In this document: positions 8,599 through 17,697 of the stretch, one piece after another
Layout: each line of letters begins with the position of its first letter
Position numbering within the stretch: the first letter of the stretch is position 1
Assembly (NCBI GenBank): GCA_947175055.1
Contig: CAMWLJ010000015.1
Location: 1-46,470, forward strand
DNA length: 46,470 nucleotides
Source of the DNA: an uncultured Lachnospiraceae bacterium
GTDB taxonomy: Bacteria > Bacillota > Clostridia > Lachnospirales > Lachnospiraceae
Direction of reading: 5' to 3'
Notes under the pieces: generated by a model
The model's database searches: none
What the model was told of the DNA's origin: nothing
Seen by the model: only the letters and a program-made list of their open reading frames with translations
Translations under genes and position numbers: made by a program

Positions 8599-9891
8599 CT
8601 ACTTCTTCCTCACGTCATTCTGCAAAAGCCGGTAGAGGGCCGCAGCCGTCGGCACACCTAACAGCATTCCGCCGACCCCCATCACACCGCCGCCGACCGT
8701 CACTGCTGCCAGCACCCAGATACCGGGCAGGCCAATGGAGGAACCGACCACCTTCGGATAGATCAGATTACCTTCCAGCTGCTGCAAGACAACCAGGAAT
8801 ACAATAAATACCACGGCTTTGACAGGCGACACCGTAAAGATCATGACTGCGCCCACTACCGCGCCGATATACGCTCCCGCCACCGGGATCAGCGCCGTAA
8901 AGCCGACCAGGCAGCCGATCATAGCCGCGTAAGGCAGCCGCAGCAAAAGCATACCGATGATACACAACAACCCAAGGACTACCGCCTCCGTACACTGCCC
9001 GACGATGAAGCTATGAAAAGAACCGTCGAAAACATGCAAGACATAGAAGAACTTATCCACCAGCTTAACCGGCAGATATTTCCGGAGCAAACGCGTCATC
9101 TGCCCGCCGATCTTCTCCTTCCCCACCAGCAGATAGAGGGCAAAAATGAATCCGACCACCACCGTGACCGTCGTAGAAAAGACAGACGATACGATCCCGG
9201 CAGCCGTGATCATCGCGCCGCCGATACCGCTCCACAGGAAAGAGGACAACTTCGTCACCCATTCCTGCCAATCCCCCATATTGTCCATGTCCATTGCAAG
9301 AAGCCCGTTCTCACCTTCCAGCCAGGTACTGATCTGCAGATTGTCTTCCAGCCACTGCATACTATCCTGCAAGATTCCCGGCAGTTCCCGGAACAGAAGC
9401 TGCATACAGCTTAAAAGCTCCGGAACGATCATCCGGATCACCAGAAACACCACCAGGACAATACTGATCAGCGCCAGCACCAGGCTGACCGGTCGACGCA
9501 GTCTCTGCATGGCGAAAATGCCGTTCTTCAACAAACGCTTTTGCGTTTTACTATTCTTTGTTTCCTTTCCCCTTTGCTCCCCTTTAACCTCCGGACTTTG
9601 CGAATTACTCCGGACATTCTGAGATTCCGGTTTTCCTGCCTGTTGGCTTCCCGGAGCTTCCTGCTCCTCCTGCCCGCTCCGGCTTCCCCGGTCGAACTTC
9701 CGCAGCCCCTTTTCAATGAAGCTCATGGGAATATTCACGATATAAGCAATAATGCATCCCAGAAACAAAGGCATCGCAGCCCCCAGCGCAATCCCCGCCA
9801 CACTGGTAAAAGCTATCCAGTAATGGATCATCAGATAAAGGACCATCACCGTGACACCGGCCCGCAGGCAGCTCTTCCATTTCAATTCCAT
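8599..9891 (-). CDS. AI-2E family transporter (YtvI/PerM-like permease)
   Basis: A 430-residue polytopic membrane protein with about eight hydrophobic helices, in the AI-2E/PerM family. Members are secondary transporters or exporters with diverse or unknown substrates, and a quorum-signal role should not be assumed. Family features are two N-terminal helices, a long soluble loop (LPGILQDSMQWLEDNLQIS region), and C-terminal helices containing GLLCIIGMLLLRLPYA and the conserved glycine-rich motif near VTVGGGVMGVGGMLLGVP. A strongly hydrophilic Gln/Ser/Lys-rich insert (about residues 55-110) separates helix 2 from helix 3. The start at 9891 was chosen over 9954 because AAAGGGG precedes it and the extra 21 residues are not family-like. 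Confidence 0.85.
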   Translation of the reverse strand: MELKWKSCLRAGVTVMVLYLMIHYWIAFTSVAGIALGAAMPLFLGCIIAYIVNIPMSFIEKGLRKFDRGSRSGQEEQEAPGSQQAGKPESQNVRSNSQSPEVKGEQRGKETKNSKTQKRLLKNGIFAMQRLRRPVSLVLALISIVLVVFLVIRMIVPELLSCMQLLFRELPGILQDSMQWLEDNLQISTWLEGENGLLAMDMDNMGDWQEWVTKLSSFLWSGIGGAMITAAGIVSSVFSTTVTVVVGFIFALYLLVGKEKIGGQMTRLLRKYLPVKLVDKFFYVLHVFDGSFHSFIVGQCTEAVVLGLLCIIGMLLLRLPYAAMIGCLVGFTALIPVAGAYIGAVVGAVMIFTVSPVKAVVFIVFLVVLQQLEGNLIYPKVVGSSIGLPGIWVLAAVTVGGGVMGVGGMLLGVPTAAALYRLLQNDVRKK

Positions 9892-10010
9892 ATCTGTAGT
9901 GTACCCCTTTCTTAGTGTACAGATCTTACCTACAAGCGCAAACCTGCAAGTCAAAGCATCCGCTATTTCCTCTTCTACTGCCCGCCCCTATCCTATGTAG
10001 TAAATGATCG

Positions 10011-11762
10011 TCAGTTCACGGAAGCGGAAAAGTGTTCAATCTCCTGCTCCAGCGTACCGCTCACGCCGCGACAGACATTTACAGCATTCTGCACCTCGTT
10101 CATCTTATCCACCAGACTGGAGGCATTCTCCGCCGAGATATCCACCGCCGCCGAGCCTTCCCCAACGGCATTGGTAATACTTTCCACTGAATCAACAATC
10201 GCCGCCATACTGTCATTCAAACTCTTGGAGCTGGTAGAGAAATTGTGCAAAATAGAATAGAACTCTTCCATATTCGACACATACTCATCCATCGCAGTCT
10301 CAAACTGATCATAATCCTTCAGCACATACCGATTGATATACTCCAGTGCCGCAGAAGTGTTTTCGGCCATTTCCTGGACCATATCGATCACTTCCTCGTT
10401 GATGTGCTGAATATTCTTAGCTGTCTCCTGGCTGTTGTTGGCCAGCGAATTGATCTCACCGGCCACTACGGCGAATCCCCGTCCCGCTTCTCCGGCTCTG
10501 GCCGCCTCAATAGAAGCATTCAGCGATAACAGCGTAGTCTCGTTTGCAATATTCATGATAGTCTCCGACAGAGCATTGATCTTGGAAACCTTCTCACTGT
10601 TCTTGATCGAACAGTTTAACAACTCGGTAATCTCGCCCACCTTCTGAACCGTGAAGCCCTTCACCTTGACAATATGCTGTTTCATAGCCCGCGCATCGTC
10701 GGATACTCCGACAGCCTTCTGCGACCCTTGATCCGCCTCCTGCCAGAGAATATCTACCTGCTCCTTGACGCCCCCGATCGTATTCTGAATGCCTTCTGAA
10801 GTGTTGGCAACGGCTTCCATATTGGCCGCCAGTTCCTCCATGGCGGCAGAAGACTCTGTAATGTTGGTATTGGCATTCTCTACCATCGTAACGATCTGAG
10901 CGTTGGAGCGGGCCAGTGTCTTCGTACTTACCGACACCTTGTCTATGATATTCTGCAACGTCTCCAGAAACTCGTTCACACCATCGACCAAAAGCCGCAG
11001 TTCGCTTCGCGTGCTGGTCGTGATCCGAGCATGCAGATCACCGTTGTTCTTGTCGATCTCGTCAATCATCTGATGCAGTTCCTGCGATGACCTCCTGATC
11101 GGACGTATCACATTGTGCTGGAACAGTGCCTGATTGATGCCGATGACCACGATCATCAACACTGCTCCCAAGATGCTCGTACTGATGGTACGGTCATACA
11201 TATCCGTCTGCTCCTGGCGCAGGGTCACTATCGACTGCTCGAAATAGGCATTGGCCAGTTCCAGATTACTGTCGAACTTCTCGTCCTCTGCTTCAAGGGC
11301 ATCAATCTCTTCGATGACAGCCTCCGTACTTTTGCCTGCGGAAGACAGAAGCGACTTCTTGGCATTCTCCGTATAGGCCCTCAATCCACTCTCCATATCC
11401 GTGATATTGACATCACTGTTATCTTCCAGATAGACCTGTACCTGCCCGATATCCGCAAGCAGCTGGGTATAACGCTTATCGATATTCTCCAGCAGATGTT
11501 CCCGTTCCTCTATATCATTGGTTGCCAAATAGGCGTATATATACCGCTGGATCTTCTCATAATCCTTCTTCATATCGCCTCGAAGCACCATAGCGGACAG
11601 ATAAGTGTCACTGATCTTATTGCACTTCTCGATCGTACTTCGGAAATTATTGATGTTATTTCCGAAGTAAATTCCAAAAACCACGAGCAGTGCCAGATTC
11701 ATCATACTAAGTTGTGTTGTGATACGGCTCCAGAAAGAGACCTTAGGTGCGTTTTTTTTCAT
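10011..11762 (-). CDS. Methyl-accepting chemotaxis protein
   Basis: A 583-residue transmembrane chemoreceptor. It has one helix near residues 14-34, an extracytoplasmic helical sensor region of about 160 residues rich in charged heptads (four-helix-bundle type), a second helix ([18 protein letters not shown]), a HAMP linker, and a long cytoplasmic signalling hairpin whose tip contains [19 protein letters not shown]. It controls CheA autophosphorylation through CheW, and neither protein is encoded here. GGAGG lies 9 bases before the ATG at 11762, while the longer frame from 11813 has a Lys/Arg-rich leader without a ribosome site. It stands as a single gene. Confidence 0.93.
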   Translation of the reverse strand: MKKNAPKVSFWSRITTQLSMMNLALLVVFGIYFGNNINNFRSTIEKCNKISDTYLSAMVLRGDMKKDYEKIQRYIYAYLATNDIEEREHLLENIDKRYTQLLADIGQVQVYLEDNSDVNITDMESGLRAYTENAKKSLLSSAGKSTEAVIEEIDALEAEDEKFDSNLELANAYFEQSIVTLRQEQTDMYDRTISTSILGAVLMIVVIGINQALFQHNVIRPIRRSSQELHQMIDEIDKNNGDLHARITTSTRSELRLLVDGVNEFLETLQNIIDKVSVSTKTLARSNAQIVTMVENANTNITESSAAMEELAANMEAVANTSEGIQNTIGGVKEQVDILWQEADQGSQKAVGVSDDARAMKQHIVKVKGFTVQKVGEITELLNCSIKNSEKVSKINALSETIMNIANETTLLSLNASIEAARAGEAGRGFAVVAGEINSLANNSQETAKNIQHINEEVIDMVQEMAENTSAALEYINRYVLKDYDQFETAMDEYVSNMEEFYSILHNFSTSSKSLNDSMAAIVDSVESITNAVGEGSAAVDISAENASSLVDKMNEVQNAVNVCRGVSGTLEQEIEHFSASVN

Positions 11763-11855
11763 TGTCAGAATTCCTCCAAATCGCTTCTTCCTTTTACAGC
11801 ATCTTTGATGCACAGATTATTATATCCTAAGAGAAATTCAAAATCAATGCACCAT

Positions 11856-12698
11856 TCAAATCATACACAAAATCTTATCCGCCGCCCCTCCCGGGCCGGA
11901 GCACCGCCTGAACCCGTCGGCAATCGCCGCTGCACTTTTCCTGAGAGATTCGTCCAAAAGCGCAGCCTTTACCGCATTCGATATCGCCGCCTCGTCAGTC
12001 CGCTTTAACCGGATCCCGGCGCCCAGCTGACTGACTCGCTCCGCCACGCCTTCCTGCTCTTTGGTCTGAGGCAGCATGATAAGCGGTACCCCGAAATACA
12101 GGCTCTCGCTCACGCTGTTCATCCCACAATGGGCGAGAAAAACGTCCGCCTTCTGCAACACAGCAATCTGATCCACCTGCGGAAATGCTGCTATCTGCTC
12201 CGGCAGATCACCGAAAGCATCGATGGATACCAATCCGCCGACAGACAGGATCACCTGATGCTTTGTTCCGGCAAGCGCGGCGATACACCGCTTGTACAAA
12301 TGCAGCATATCATTGTTGACCGTTCCCATCGAAATATATATAAGCTTCTCCCGAATCTTTCTGACTTCACCGGACGCCGGACGAATCGACGGCCCCACAA
12401 ACACATACTTATCCGAAAAGGTATCCGCGCAGGGCTGAAACTCCGGAGAGGTATAATCTGCATCGAGAATGCCATGTCTTTTCCCAGGCGGGCGGCATCC
12501 TTCGGCATAAGCTTTTGTTCCATATCATTATCGTCACAGGACACAAAGACTGCCCCGGCCGCCTCTATCTTCTCGCGCATGAAGTTGTAGGAATAGTACC
12601 ATACCTGGTGGCCGCGAGCTGTCAGCTCGCGCACTACGCCCAGTGTAGGATTCGTGTGCCCATAGGCCGGAATACAGGAAAAACACGATCTTGCCCAT
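11856..12698 (-). pseudogene. Broken MGT-type (UGT-like) glycosyltransferase
   Basis: The remains of a macrolide-glycosyltransferase-like GT1 enzyme. The first part keeps IPAYGHTNPTLGVVRELTARG in a frame shifted near 12680, at a T/C run right after the start ATGGGCAAGATC. At about 12455 the reading frame changes again, to DADYTSPEFQP. The second part then keeps the donor-site region with ISMGTVNN, the HCGMNSVSESLYFGVPLIMLPQ signature and the C-terminus. The two parts add up to about 280 residues instead of the usual ~395, so roughly 110 internal residues are missing at the second break. The start codon lies two bases after the stop of the AbrB-type gene, which shows former translational coupling. 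Confidence 0.8.
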
Positions 12699-12699
12699 A

Positions 12700-12924
12700 T
12701 CACTCAACCTTCTTTCCGTCTTCTATCCCGGAGAAGATCCTGGTGATATATTCTCTCTGCATTTCCCTGGGCAATATGGCAATACCTCGCTCTTTGTCGC
12801 CCAGCACCAATATTTCATTTCCCGGCTGAAGATCAAACATCTCCCGTGCCTCCTTTGGAATGACGAACTGTCCCTTTTCACCAATCTTGACCATCCAGGC
12901 ATATTTTCCGTTTAAACAATCCAT
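12700..12924 (-). CDS. AbrB/SpoVT-type transition-state regulator
   Basis: A 74-residue protein with a single AbrB-like swapped-hairpin DNA-binding domain: VKIGEKGQFVIPKEAREMF, then LQPGNEILVLGDKERGIAILP. The acidic and basic tail (residues 55-74) may help in oligomer formation. Proteins of this type form dimers or tetramers that bind AT-rich palindromes. AGGAGGG lies 7 bases before the ATG, and a perfect 16-bp palindrome overlaps its promoter, so self-repression is likely. Its original partner in the operon, the glycosyltransferase just downstream, is broken, so the regulator may now be an orphan. A toxin partner as in MazEF is not present. Confidence 0.85.
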   Translation of the reverse strand: MDCLNGKYAWMVKIGEKGQFVIPKEAREMFDLQPGNEILVLGDKERGIAILPREMQREYITRIFSGIEDGKKVE

Positions 12925-12947
12925 ACTGTTCCCTCCTAATGCAAAAA

Positions 12948-12963
12948 GTATGATTAATCATAC
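12948..12963. promoter_or_regulatory. Perfect 16-bp palindromic operator candidate
   Basis: GTATGATTAATCATAC is fully self-complementary, sits 23 bases before the AbrB-type start codon and covers the -10 box. Binding here would block transcription, so I infer an autoregulatory operator. Confidence 0.6.
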
Positions 12964-12985
12964 CACCTCGAAAACTTAAAAGCAA
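12957..12985 (-). promoter_or_regulatory. Promoter of the AbrB-type gene
   Basis: On the minus strand TTGCTT (12985-12980), 17 bp, TATGAT (12962-12957). The -10 box lies inside the palindrome at 12948-12963. Confidence 0.6.
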
Positions 12986-13102
12986 CCTATCTGGAATTAC
13001 GAGAAAGCTTATGGTAAGATATATGGTAGAGTAATAGCGCTAAAGTATATTGACGCTGTCAAAAACAGCTATTGACGTGTAACAGGACGGTAAGCAACGA
13101 AC

Positions 13103-13585
13103 ATGAAGAAGAACACTGAGAAGACAAACGTCATGCGGATACTGGATCAGAAAAAGATTCCCTACAGAACCTACTGCTATGTAGACTCCGGCGTCATCAG
13201 CGGAATCGATGTAGCCACTGTTCTGGAACAGGATCCGCGGCAAGTATTTAAGACATTGGTGACGATCGGAAATTCCAATAACCATTATGTATTCCTGCTC
13301 CCCGTGCATCGGGAGCTTGATCTGAAAAAGGCCGCCAAAGCGGTCGGGGAAAAGAATGTCAGCATGATCAGGTCAAAAGACCTGCTGCCGCTGACCGGTT
13401 ACATCCACGGCGGCTGCTCCCCGATCGGCATGAAGAAGCCTTTCAGGACAGTGATCGACGCTTCTGCCGCAGTCTTTGACACGATCATTTTCAGCGCCGG
13501 TAAAATAGGGTTTCAGGTGGAGACATCTCTGGAAGAGCTGAAGAAGGTCATACGATTTGAATTGAGCGACTTGGTCATCAACTGA
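13103..13585 (+). CDS. ybaK: Cys-tRNA(Pro) deacylase YbaK/EbsC
   Basis: A 160-residue cytoplasmic trans-editing enzyme of the YbaK/EbsC branch, which hydrolyses Cys-tRNA(Pro) made in error by prolyl-tRNA synthetase. Length and motifs fit the family: QVFKTLVT with the conserved catalytic Lys (about residue 50), LPVHRELDLKKAAKA, then GYIHGGCSPIGMKK, the family signature around the active-site loop, and FSAGKIG towards the end. Upstream there is a direct repeat TATTGACG (13048-13055 and 13070-13077), 22 bp apart, which could carry promoter elements. The gene is followed after 34 bases by the DUF5655 gene, probably in the same transcript. Confidence 0.9.
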   Translation: MKKNTEKTNVMRILDQKKIPYRTYCYVDSGVISGIDVATVLEQDPRQVFKTLVTIGNSNNHYVFLLPVHRELDLKKAAKAVGEKNVSMIRSKDLLPLTGYIHGGCSPIGMKKPFRTVIDASAAVFDTIIFSAGKIGFQVETSLEELKKVIRFELSDLVIN

Positions 13586-13619
13586 GAACGATATGATACA
13601 TCCCGAAATGGAGGCACCT

Positions 13620-14012
13620 ATGGCAACAGATATCAGTTTAGAAGAAATCCGCTTTTTTGAGGCGAAGCGGGACGCGTTTCCCTTATATGAAGCCCTGCGG
13701 GCAGCGATATTCACCACCTGCGGCCCGGTGGATATTCAAGTGAAGAAGACCCAGATCTCCTTTGTCAACCGTCATCTGTTCGCCGCAGTCTCCTTTACCC
13801 CTGTGCGCAAGGCAAAAGAGCGGCCGAATCCCTATATCACTGTTACCTTCGGGCTTTTGCACCAAGTCGGATCCCCGCGGATCGATGCGGCCGTTGAGGC
13901 ATATCCGCACAGATTTACACATCATCTGATCATCGGCAGCACTGACGAAATCGACGACGAACTGTTGCATTGGCTGAAGGAGGCGGCAGATTTTGCTGCC
14001 GCAAAACGATGA
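13620..14012 (+). CDS. DUF5655 domain-containing protein
   Basis: A 130-residue soluble protein whose core (about residues 35-125) fits DUF5655: CGPVDIQVKKTQISFV, FTPVRKAKERPNPYITVTFGL and YPHRFTHHLIIGSTDEIDDELLHWL. The biochemical role of this family is not known. The start at 13620 has GGAGG 7 bases upstream. The ATG at 13593 would add nine residues but has no good ribosome site. It probably shares a transcript with ybaK. Confidence 0.75.
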   Translation: MATDISLEEIRFFEAKRDAFPLYEALRAAIFTTCGPVDIQVKKTQISFVNRHLFAAVSFTPVRKAKERPNPYITVTFGLLHQVGSPRIDAAVEAYPHRFTHHLIIGSTDEIDDELLHWLKEAADFAAAKR

Positions 14013-14091
14013 ACGGCGGCGCATTTCTTTCTCTGAAAGCTAAAGTTCGCTCGCAAAAATAACACCACAATTTGAAAGAAAGGCTGCATCC

Positions 14092-14550
14092 ATGGAATAT
14101 GAAATCATACGTTTAACTGACAAACCTGAACTGTTGCCAGCCGCTGCCCAATGGTTCCACGAGAAATGGGGCATTCCGCGTGCCGCTTATCTGGGGAGTA
14201 TGCAGGAGTGCCTTGCGAGAAGCAAACCGGTGCCCCAGTGGTACATGGCGCTGGAACAGGACCAGATCATCGCAGGCATGGGCGTGATCGAGAACGATTT
14301 CCACAACAGAAAAGACCTGACACCCAATGTCTGCGCTGTCTACACCGAAGCGGATCGGCGCTGCCTTGGCATTGCGGGCGCTCTGCTCAACTACGTCTGC
14401 GCCGATATGAAAGAAAAGGGTATTGACACGCTGTATCTTCTCACCGACCACACATCCTTCTATGAACGCTATGGCTGGGAATACCTCTGTCCGGTGCAAG
14501 GGGACGGCGAGCCTGCCCCGTCGAGGATGTATATCCGGAGACAGCCTTGA
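14092..14550 (+). CDS. GNAT family N-acetyltransferase
   Basis: A 152-residue acetyltransferase with the acetyl-CoA motif RRCLGIAGALLNY (about residues 84-96), a preceding beta strand NVCAVYTEADR, and the closing strand LYLLTDHTSFYERYGWEY, typical of the GNAT branch that starts with an AAQWFHEKWG helix. It is cytoplasmic with an unknown substrate. AAAGAAAGG lies before the ATG. An 80-base gap separates it from the DUF5655 gene. Confidence 0.85.
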   Translation: MEYEIIRLTDKPELLPAAAQWFHEKWGIPRAAYLGSMQECLARSKPVPQWYMALEQDQIIAGMGVIENDFHNRKDLTPNVCAVYTEADRRCLGIAGALLNYVCADMKEKGIDTLYLLTDHTSFYERYGWEYLCPVQGDGEPAPSRMYIRRQP

Positions 14551-14958
14551 TGTTACCCAATATATACTATAGCAAACGAAATTATTAACATCGTTAACTA
14601 TAATGGGATCAGTACGTTGACCGCTCCGGCTGTATCACTGCTAAGATATGCAGCCGGATCACGCAAACAACTATACTTTACAGTGAGAAGGAGACCCTGC
14701 AAAATGATCGATCTACTGGATAAATGCTATCGCCCCACACTACCGATCGTTTTGATTTTTTCCGTCTTATCAAGATTCGCAGATCCCGATGATCTCAGGA
14801 GCAGAATTGCTCCTGTACATTCTCTTCATATAATATAGCTGTTCAGCCTTTGGTTTCCCCATTTAATTTTTTCAATATTTTTCTTGACCTTATACTAACT
14901 ATATCCCTTATATTAGGCATACGGAGGGACACACTAAAAGTAAAGGAGGTCTTATCCC
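14551..14958. other. Intergenic region with a gene fragment, two hairpins and the MerR promoter
   Basis: This 408-base gap holds an inverted repeat TCCGGCTG/CAGCCGGA (14625-14632 with 14651-14658) and a short frame at 14704-14838 with AAGGAG before its ATG. A hairpin CAGGAGCA/TGCTCCTG follows (14796-14815), then the MerR-type promoter near 14884-14914. The 44-residue frame begins MIDLLDKCYRPTL, reminiscent of the start of DUF3788-type proteins, and then runs into unrelated sequence. I treat it as a possible remnant. Confidence 0.4.
14884..14914 (+). promoter_or_regulatory. MerR-type promoter with 19-bp spacer
   Basis: TTGACC (14884-14889) and TATATT (14909-14914) are 19 bp apart, the stretched spacing used by promoters that MerR proteins activate by untwisting DNA. 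The next gene encodes a MerR protein, so autoregulation is likely. The spacer is AT-rich, with only a poor dyad. Confidence 0.5.
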
Positions 14959-15924
14959 ATGAACATCAATGAACTAGAACGTCTCACCGGCATCACAAAG
15001 CAGAACATCCGTTTCTATGAAAAAAAAGAACTGCTTCATCCTGCCAGGAATTCCATAAACAACTATCGGGAATATACGCAGGATGACCTTATGAGACTAA
15101 AGGCGATCAAGCTTCTGCGCAAACTGGATCTGTCGCTGGAGGACATCCATCGAATCTTGCAGGAGGAAGCGCCTCTGAACGAAACGCTTGCGCAGCATCT
15201 GAAAACACTGCAGAAGAGACAGCAGGAACTGAGCGCCTGCATAGACGTCTGCAAGGATCTGCTGCACAAGACAAAACCCGACATTGCACAGACATCCGCA
15301 TCGCCGGACATGATCCCACTGACTGCTCGATCCGACGCAGCACAGACAACTGTACAGTCTTACGCAATGCAAGGCGACAGTACACTGCCTTCGCAGCTGT
15401 CACTTCTGCATGTGGACGAAACGCTCAGAAAAATAGAAAATATGGAGAAGAATGGAGGAAAGTTTATGTCGATCGTTGAAGATTATAAAAGATTTGCCCA
15501 GGCAGAACATTTAAAAGGTTTTTCGTTTAAACCGGATACTATGGTAACAACTCCCGCGGAATTTACGGAAGCACTGCAGCAGTACGCCGAAGAAAACGAC
15601 TTAAATCTGGTCATCACAAAAGAAAGCATGTATCCCGTTTTCAGAATAGACGGCATGGAATACGAGGCAGAGCGGTTTTTCGACCGGTTTGGGGCAACGA
15701 TCCGCTGTACCCTGACACATCCGGAAGAACTAGAGACGGAGCTTACGGACATCTCCCCCACCCGCAGGAAAGTCTATAAGTTCCTGCATGGCCCATGGTT
15801 TTTCCTGTTGGTACTGTTCCTCATCATGGCCATCAGCCGCCAAAGCTTTAAGTGGGCCTTTCTGGTGCTCGCGATGATCGGACCGTATCTTTGGTGGATG
15901 TTCATACGATATCGCAGATGGTAG
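14959..15924 (+). CDS. MerR family regulator with C-terminal membrane anchor
   Basis: This 321-residue protein starts with a clear MerR winged helix (INELERLTGITKQNIRFYEKK, then NYREYTQDDLMRLKAIKLLR, residues 3-70) and a dimerisation coiled coil (about 75-110). A Ser/Thr/Ala-rich linker (about 112-155) leads to a folded middle region (about 160-270) that I do not recognise. Two closely spaced hydrophobic helices follow, FFLLVLFLIMAI and WAFLVLAMIGPYLWWMFI (about 276-315), ending in RYRRW. The membrane tail is unusual for MerR and suggests a one-component sensor that reads the membrane or cell envelope. AAAGGAGGT precedes the ATG. No obvious target gene is adjacent apart from its own promoter. 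Confidence 0.8.
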   Translation: MNINELERLTGITKQNIRFYEKKELLHPARNSINNYREYTQDDLMRLKAIKLLRKLDLSLEDIHRILQEEAPLNETLAQHLKTLQKRQQELSACIDVCKDLLHKTKPDIAQTSASPDMIPLTARSDAAQTTVQSYAMQGDSTLPSQLSLLHVDETLRKIENMEKNGGKFMSIVEDYKRFAQAEHLKGFSFKPDTMVTTPAEFTEALQQYAEENDLNLVITKESMYPVFRIDGMEYEAERFFDRFGATIRCTLTHPEELETELTDISPTRRKVYKFLHGPWFFLLVLFLIMAISRQSFKWAFLVLAMIGPYLWWMFIRYRRW

Positions 15925-16094
15925 AACAGTCTCTTGAATCATAACGTCCTCTTCCCTATTTCATGAAATTGGTGTAAAATGCATATAAAACAGCAAATCA
16001 ATAAATTCATGTCATTTATGCAGGAATATGCAGATCGACATCGAACACGGAAGAGAAGTCTGAATCAAATTCAGCGCTTCGGAATGGGGGTATA

Positions 16095-17546
16095 ATGGAC
16101 AGACAAAACCTGACTCTGCTCACGGATTTATATGAACTGACCATGATGCAGGGTTACTTTAAGAACAAGGATCGCAACGAGACTGTTATCTTCGACGCCT
16201 TCTACCGCAATAACCCCTGTGACGGCGGTTTTGCCATCGCAGCAGGCTTAGAGCTGCTGATCCAGTATATCAAGGAACTGCACTTTAATGAAGACGACAT
16301 CGCCTATCTTGCAAGCCTGGGCATTTTCAGTAAAGACTTCCTGGATTACCTGCAAGATTTCAAATTCACGGGGGATATCTATGCCATCCCGGAAGGTACG
16401 GTAGTCTTCCCCCGCGAGCCCCTGGTGAAAGTCATCGCGCCCATCATGCAGGCACAGCTTGTAGAGACCGCCATCTTAAATATCATCAATCACCAGAGTC
16501 TGATCGCCACCAAAGCCGCCCGGGTCTGCTATGCCGCACACGGCGACGGCATCATGGAATTCGGCCTGCGTCGTGCCCAGGGACCGGACGCCGGCACTTA
16601 CGGGGCCAGGGCGGCAGTCATCGGCGGCTGTATCGGTACCTCCAATGTCCTGTGCGGGCAGCTTTTTGACGTGCCTGTAAAGGGCACCCACGCCCACAGT
16701 TGGATCATGAGCTTCCCGGATGAATATACCGCGTTTAAGACTTATGCAGATATGTACCCATCGGCCTGCATTCTTCTGGTGGACACCTACGACACTCTAA
16801 AATCCGGTGTTCCTAATGCCATCCGCGTCTTTACTGAGATGCGTAAGGCCGGCATTCCTCTCTCTTTCTACGGCATACGTCTGGACAGCGGCGACCTTGC
16901 CTATCTTTCCAAGAAAGCCCGCAAGATGCTGGACGACGCAGGTTTTCCGGATGCGGTCATCTCTGCCTCCAACGACTTGGACGAATTCCTGATCCAGAGT
17001 CTGAAAGAGCAAGGTGCAGCCATCACTTCCTGGGGTGTGGGCACCCACCTTATTACCTCCAAGGACTGCCCTTCCTTCGGTGGTGTGTACAAACTGGCCG
17101 CCATCATGGGAGCGGACGGCAGATTCATTCCGAAGATCAAGTTGTCCGAGAATTCAGAGAAAGTGACGAATCCCGGGAATAAGACCATTTACCGTGTCTA
17201 CGAGAAAGAAACCGGTAAGGTGAAAGCAGACCTGATCTGCCTGGTGGAAGAGACTTTTGACGAGAATGAACCCCTGCTTCTTTTTGACCCTAACGAGCCC
17301 TGGAAGAAAACGAAATTGCCCGGCGGCAGCTATACTCTGCGTGAGCTTATGATTCCGGTGTTCCAAGGCGGCAAATGCTGCTACACCTCCCCGAAGGTCA
17401 TGGATATCCGCGCTTACTGTCAGCAGGAGCAGAACACCCTCTGGGATGAAACGCGCAGACTGGTAAATCCGCATAAGGTATACGTCGATCTGTCCAGCAA
17501 ACTATACGATATCAAGATCGAATTATTGGATCGGATGAATTCATAG
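16095..17546 (+). CDS. pncB: Nicotinate phosphoribosyltransferase
   Basis: A 483-residue enzyme that makes nicotinate mononucleotide from nicotinate and PRPP with ATP hydrolysis, the entry step of the Preiss-Handler NAD salvage route. It has the family start LLTDLYELTMMQGYF, the region EFGLRRAQGPDAG with the conserved active-site residues, GTHAHSWIM with the His that is phosphorylated in this family, and the PRPP/nucleotide region YGIRLDSGDLAYLSKKAR. The length is normal for the Bacillota type. AATGGGGG precedes the ATG. It is probably monocistronic, with a strong hairpin directly after the stop. Confidence 0.95.
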   Translation: MDRQNLTLLTDLYELTMMQGYFKNKDRNETVIFDAFYRNNPCDGGFAIAAGLELLIQYIKELHFNEDDIAYLASLGIFSKDFLDYLQDFKFTGDIYAIPEGTVVFPREPLVKVIAPIMQAQLVETAILNIINHQSLIATKAARVCYAAHGDGIMEFGLRRAQGPDAGTYGARAAVIGGCIGTSNVLCGQLFDVPVKGTHAHSWIMSFPDEYTAFKTYADMYPSACILLVDTYDTLKSGVPNAIRVFTEMRKAGIPLSFYGIRLDSGDLAYLSKKARKMLDDAGFPDAVISASNDLDEFLIQSLKEQGAAITSWGVGTHLITSKDCPSFGGVYKLAAIMGADGRFIPKIKLSENSEKVTNPGNKTIYRVYEKETGKVKADLICLVEETFDENEPLLLFDPNEPWKKTKLPGGSYTLRELMIPVFQGGKCCYTSPKVMDIRAYCQQEQNTLWDETRRLVNPHKVYVDLSSKLYDIKIELLDRMNS

Positions 17547-17556
17547 CAATACAGCA

Positions 17557-17590
17557 CGATGCCTGACCCTGTTTCATGGGTCAGGCATCG
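17557..17590. terminator. Hairpin after pncB
   Basis: A perfect 13-bp stem CGATGCCTGACCC/GGGTCAGGCATCG with an 8-base loop starts 11 bases after the pncB stop. No T tract follows, so termination strength is uncertain. RNA 3'-end protection is also possible. Confidence 0.6.
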
Positions 17591-17697
17591 CGTTGCAAGA
17601 ATTTACTTGAAATGTCCTCCTCCTTGCATTATGATAAACAGTGGATCGTCTCTTGGAATCTCAAGAGCCTGTTTGGAAGAAACGGAGGGAACGCTAT

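Noticed and set aside
8599..9891. Quorum-sensing autoinducer-2 exporter role
   Set aside because: The family name is historical. Nothing in the sequence or neighbours supports AI-2 as substrate.
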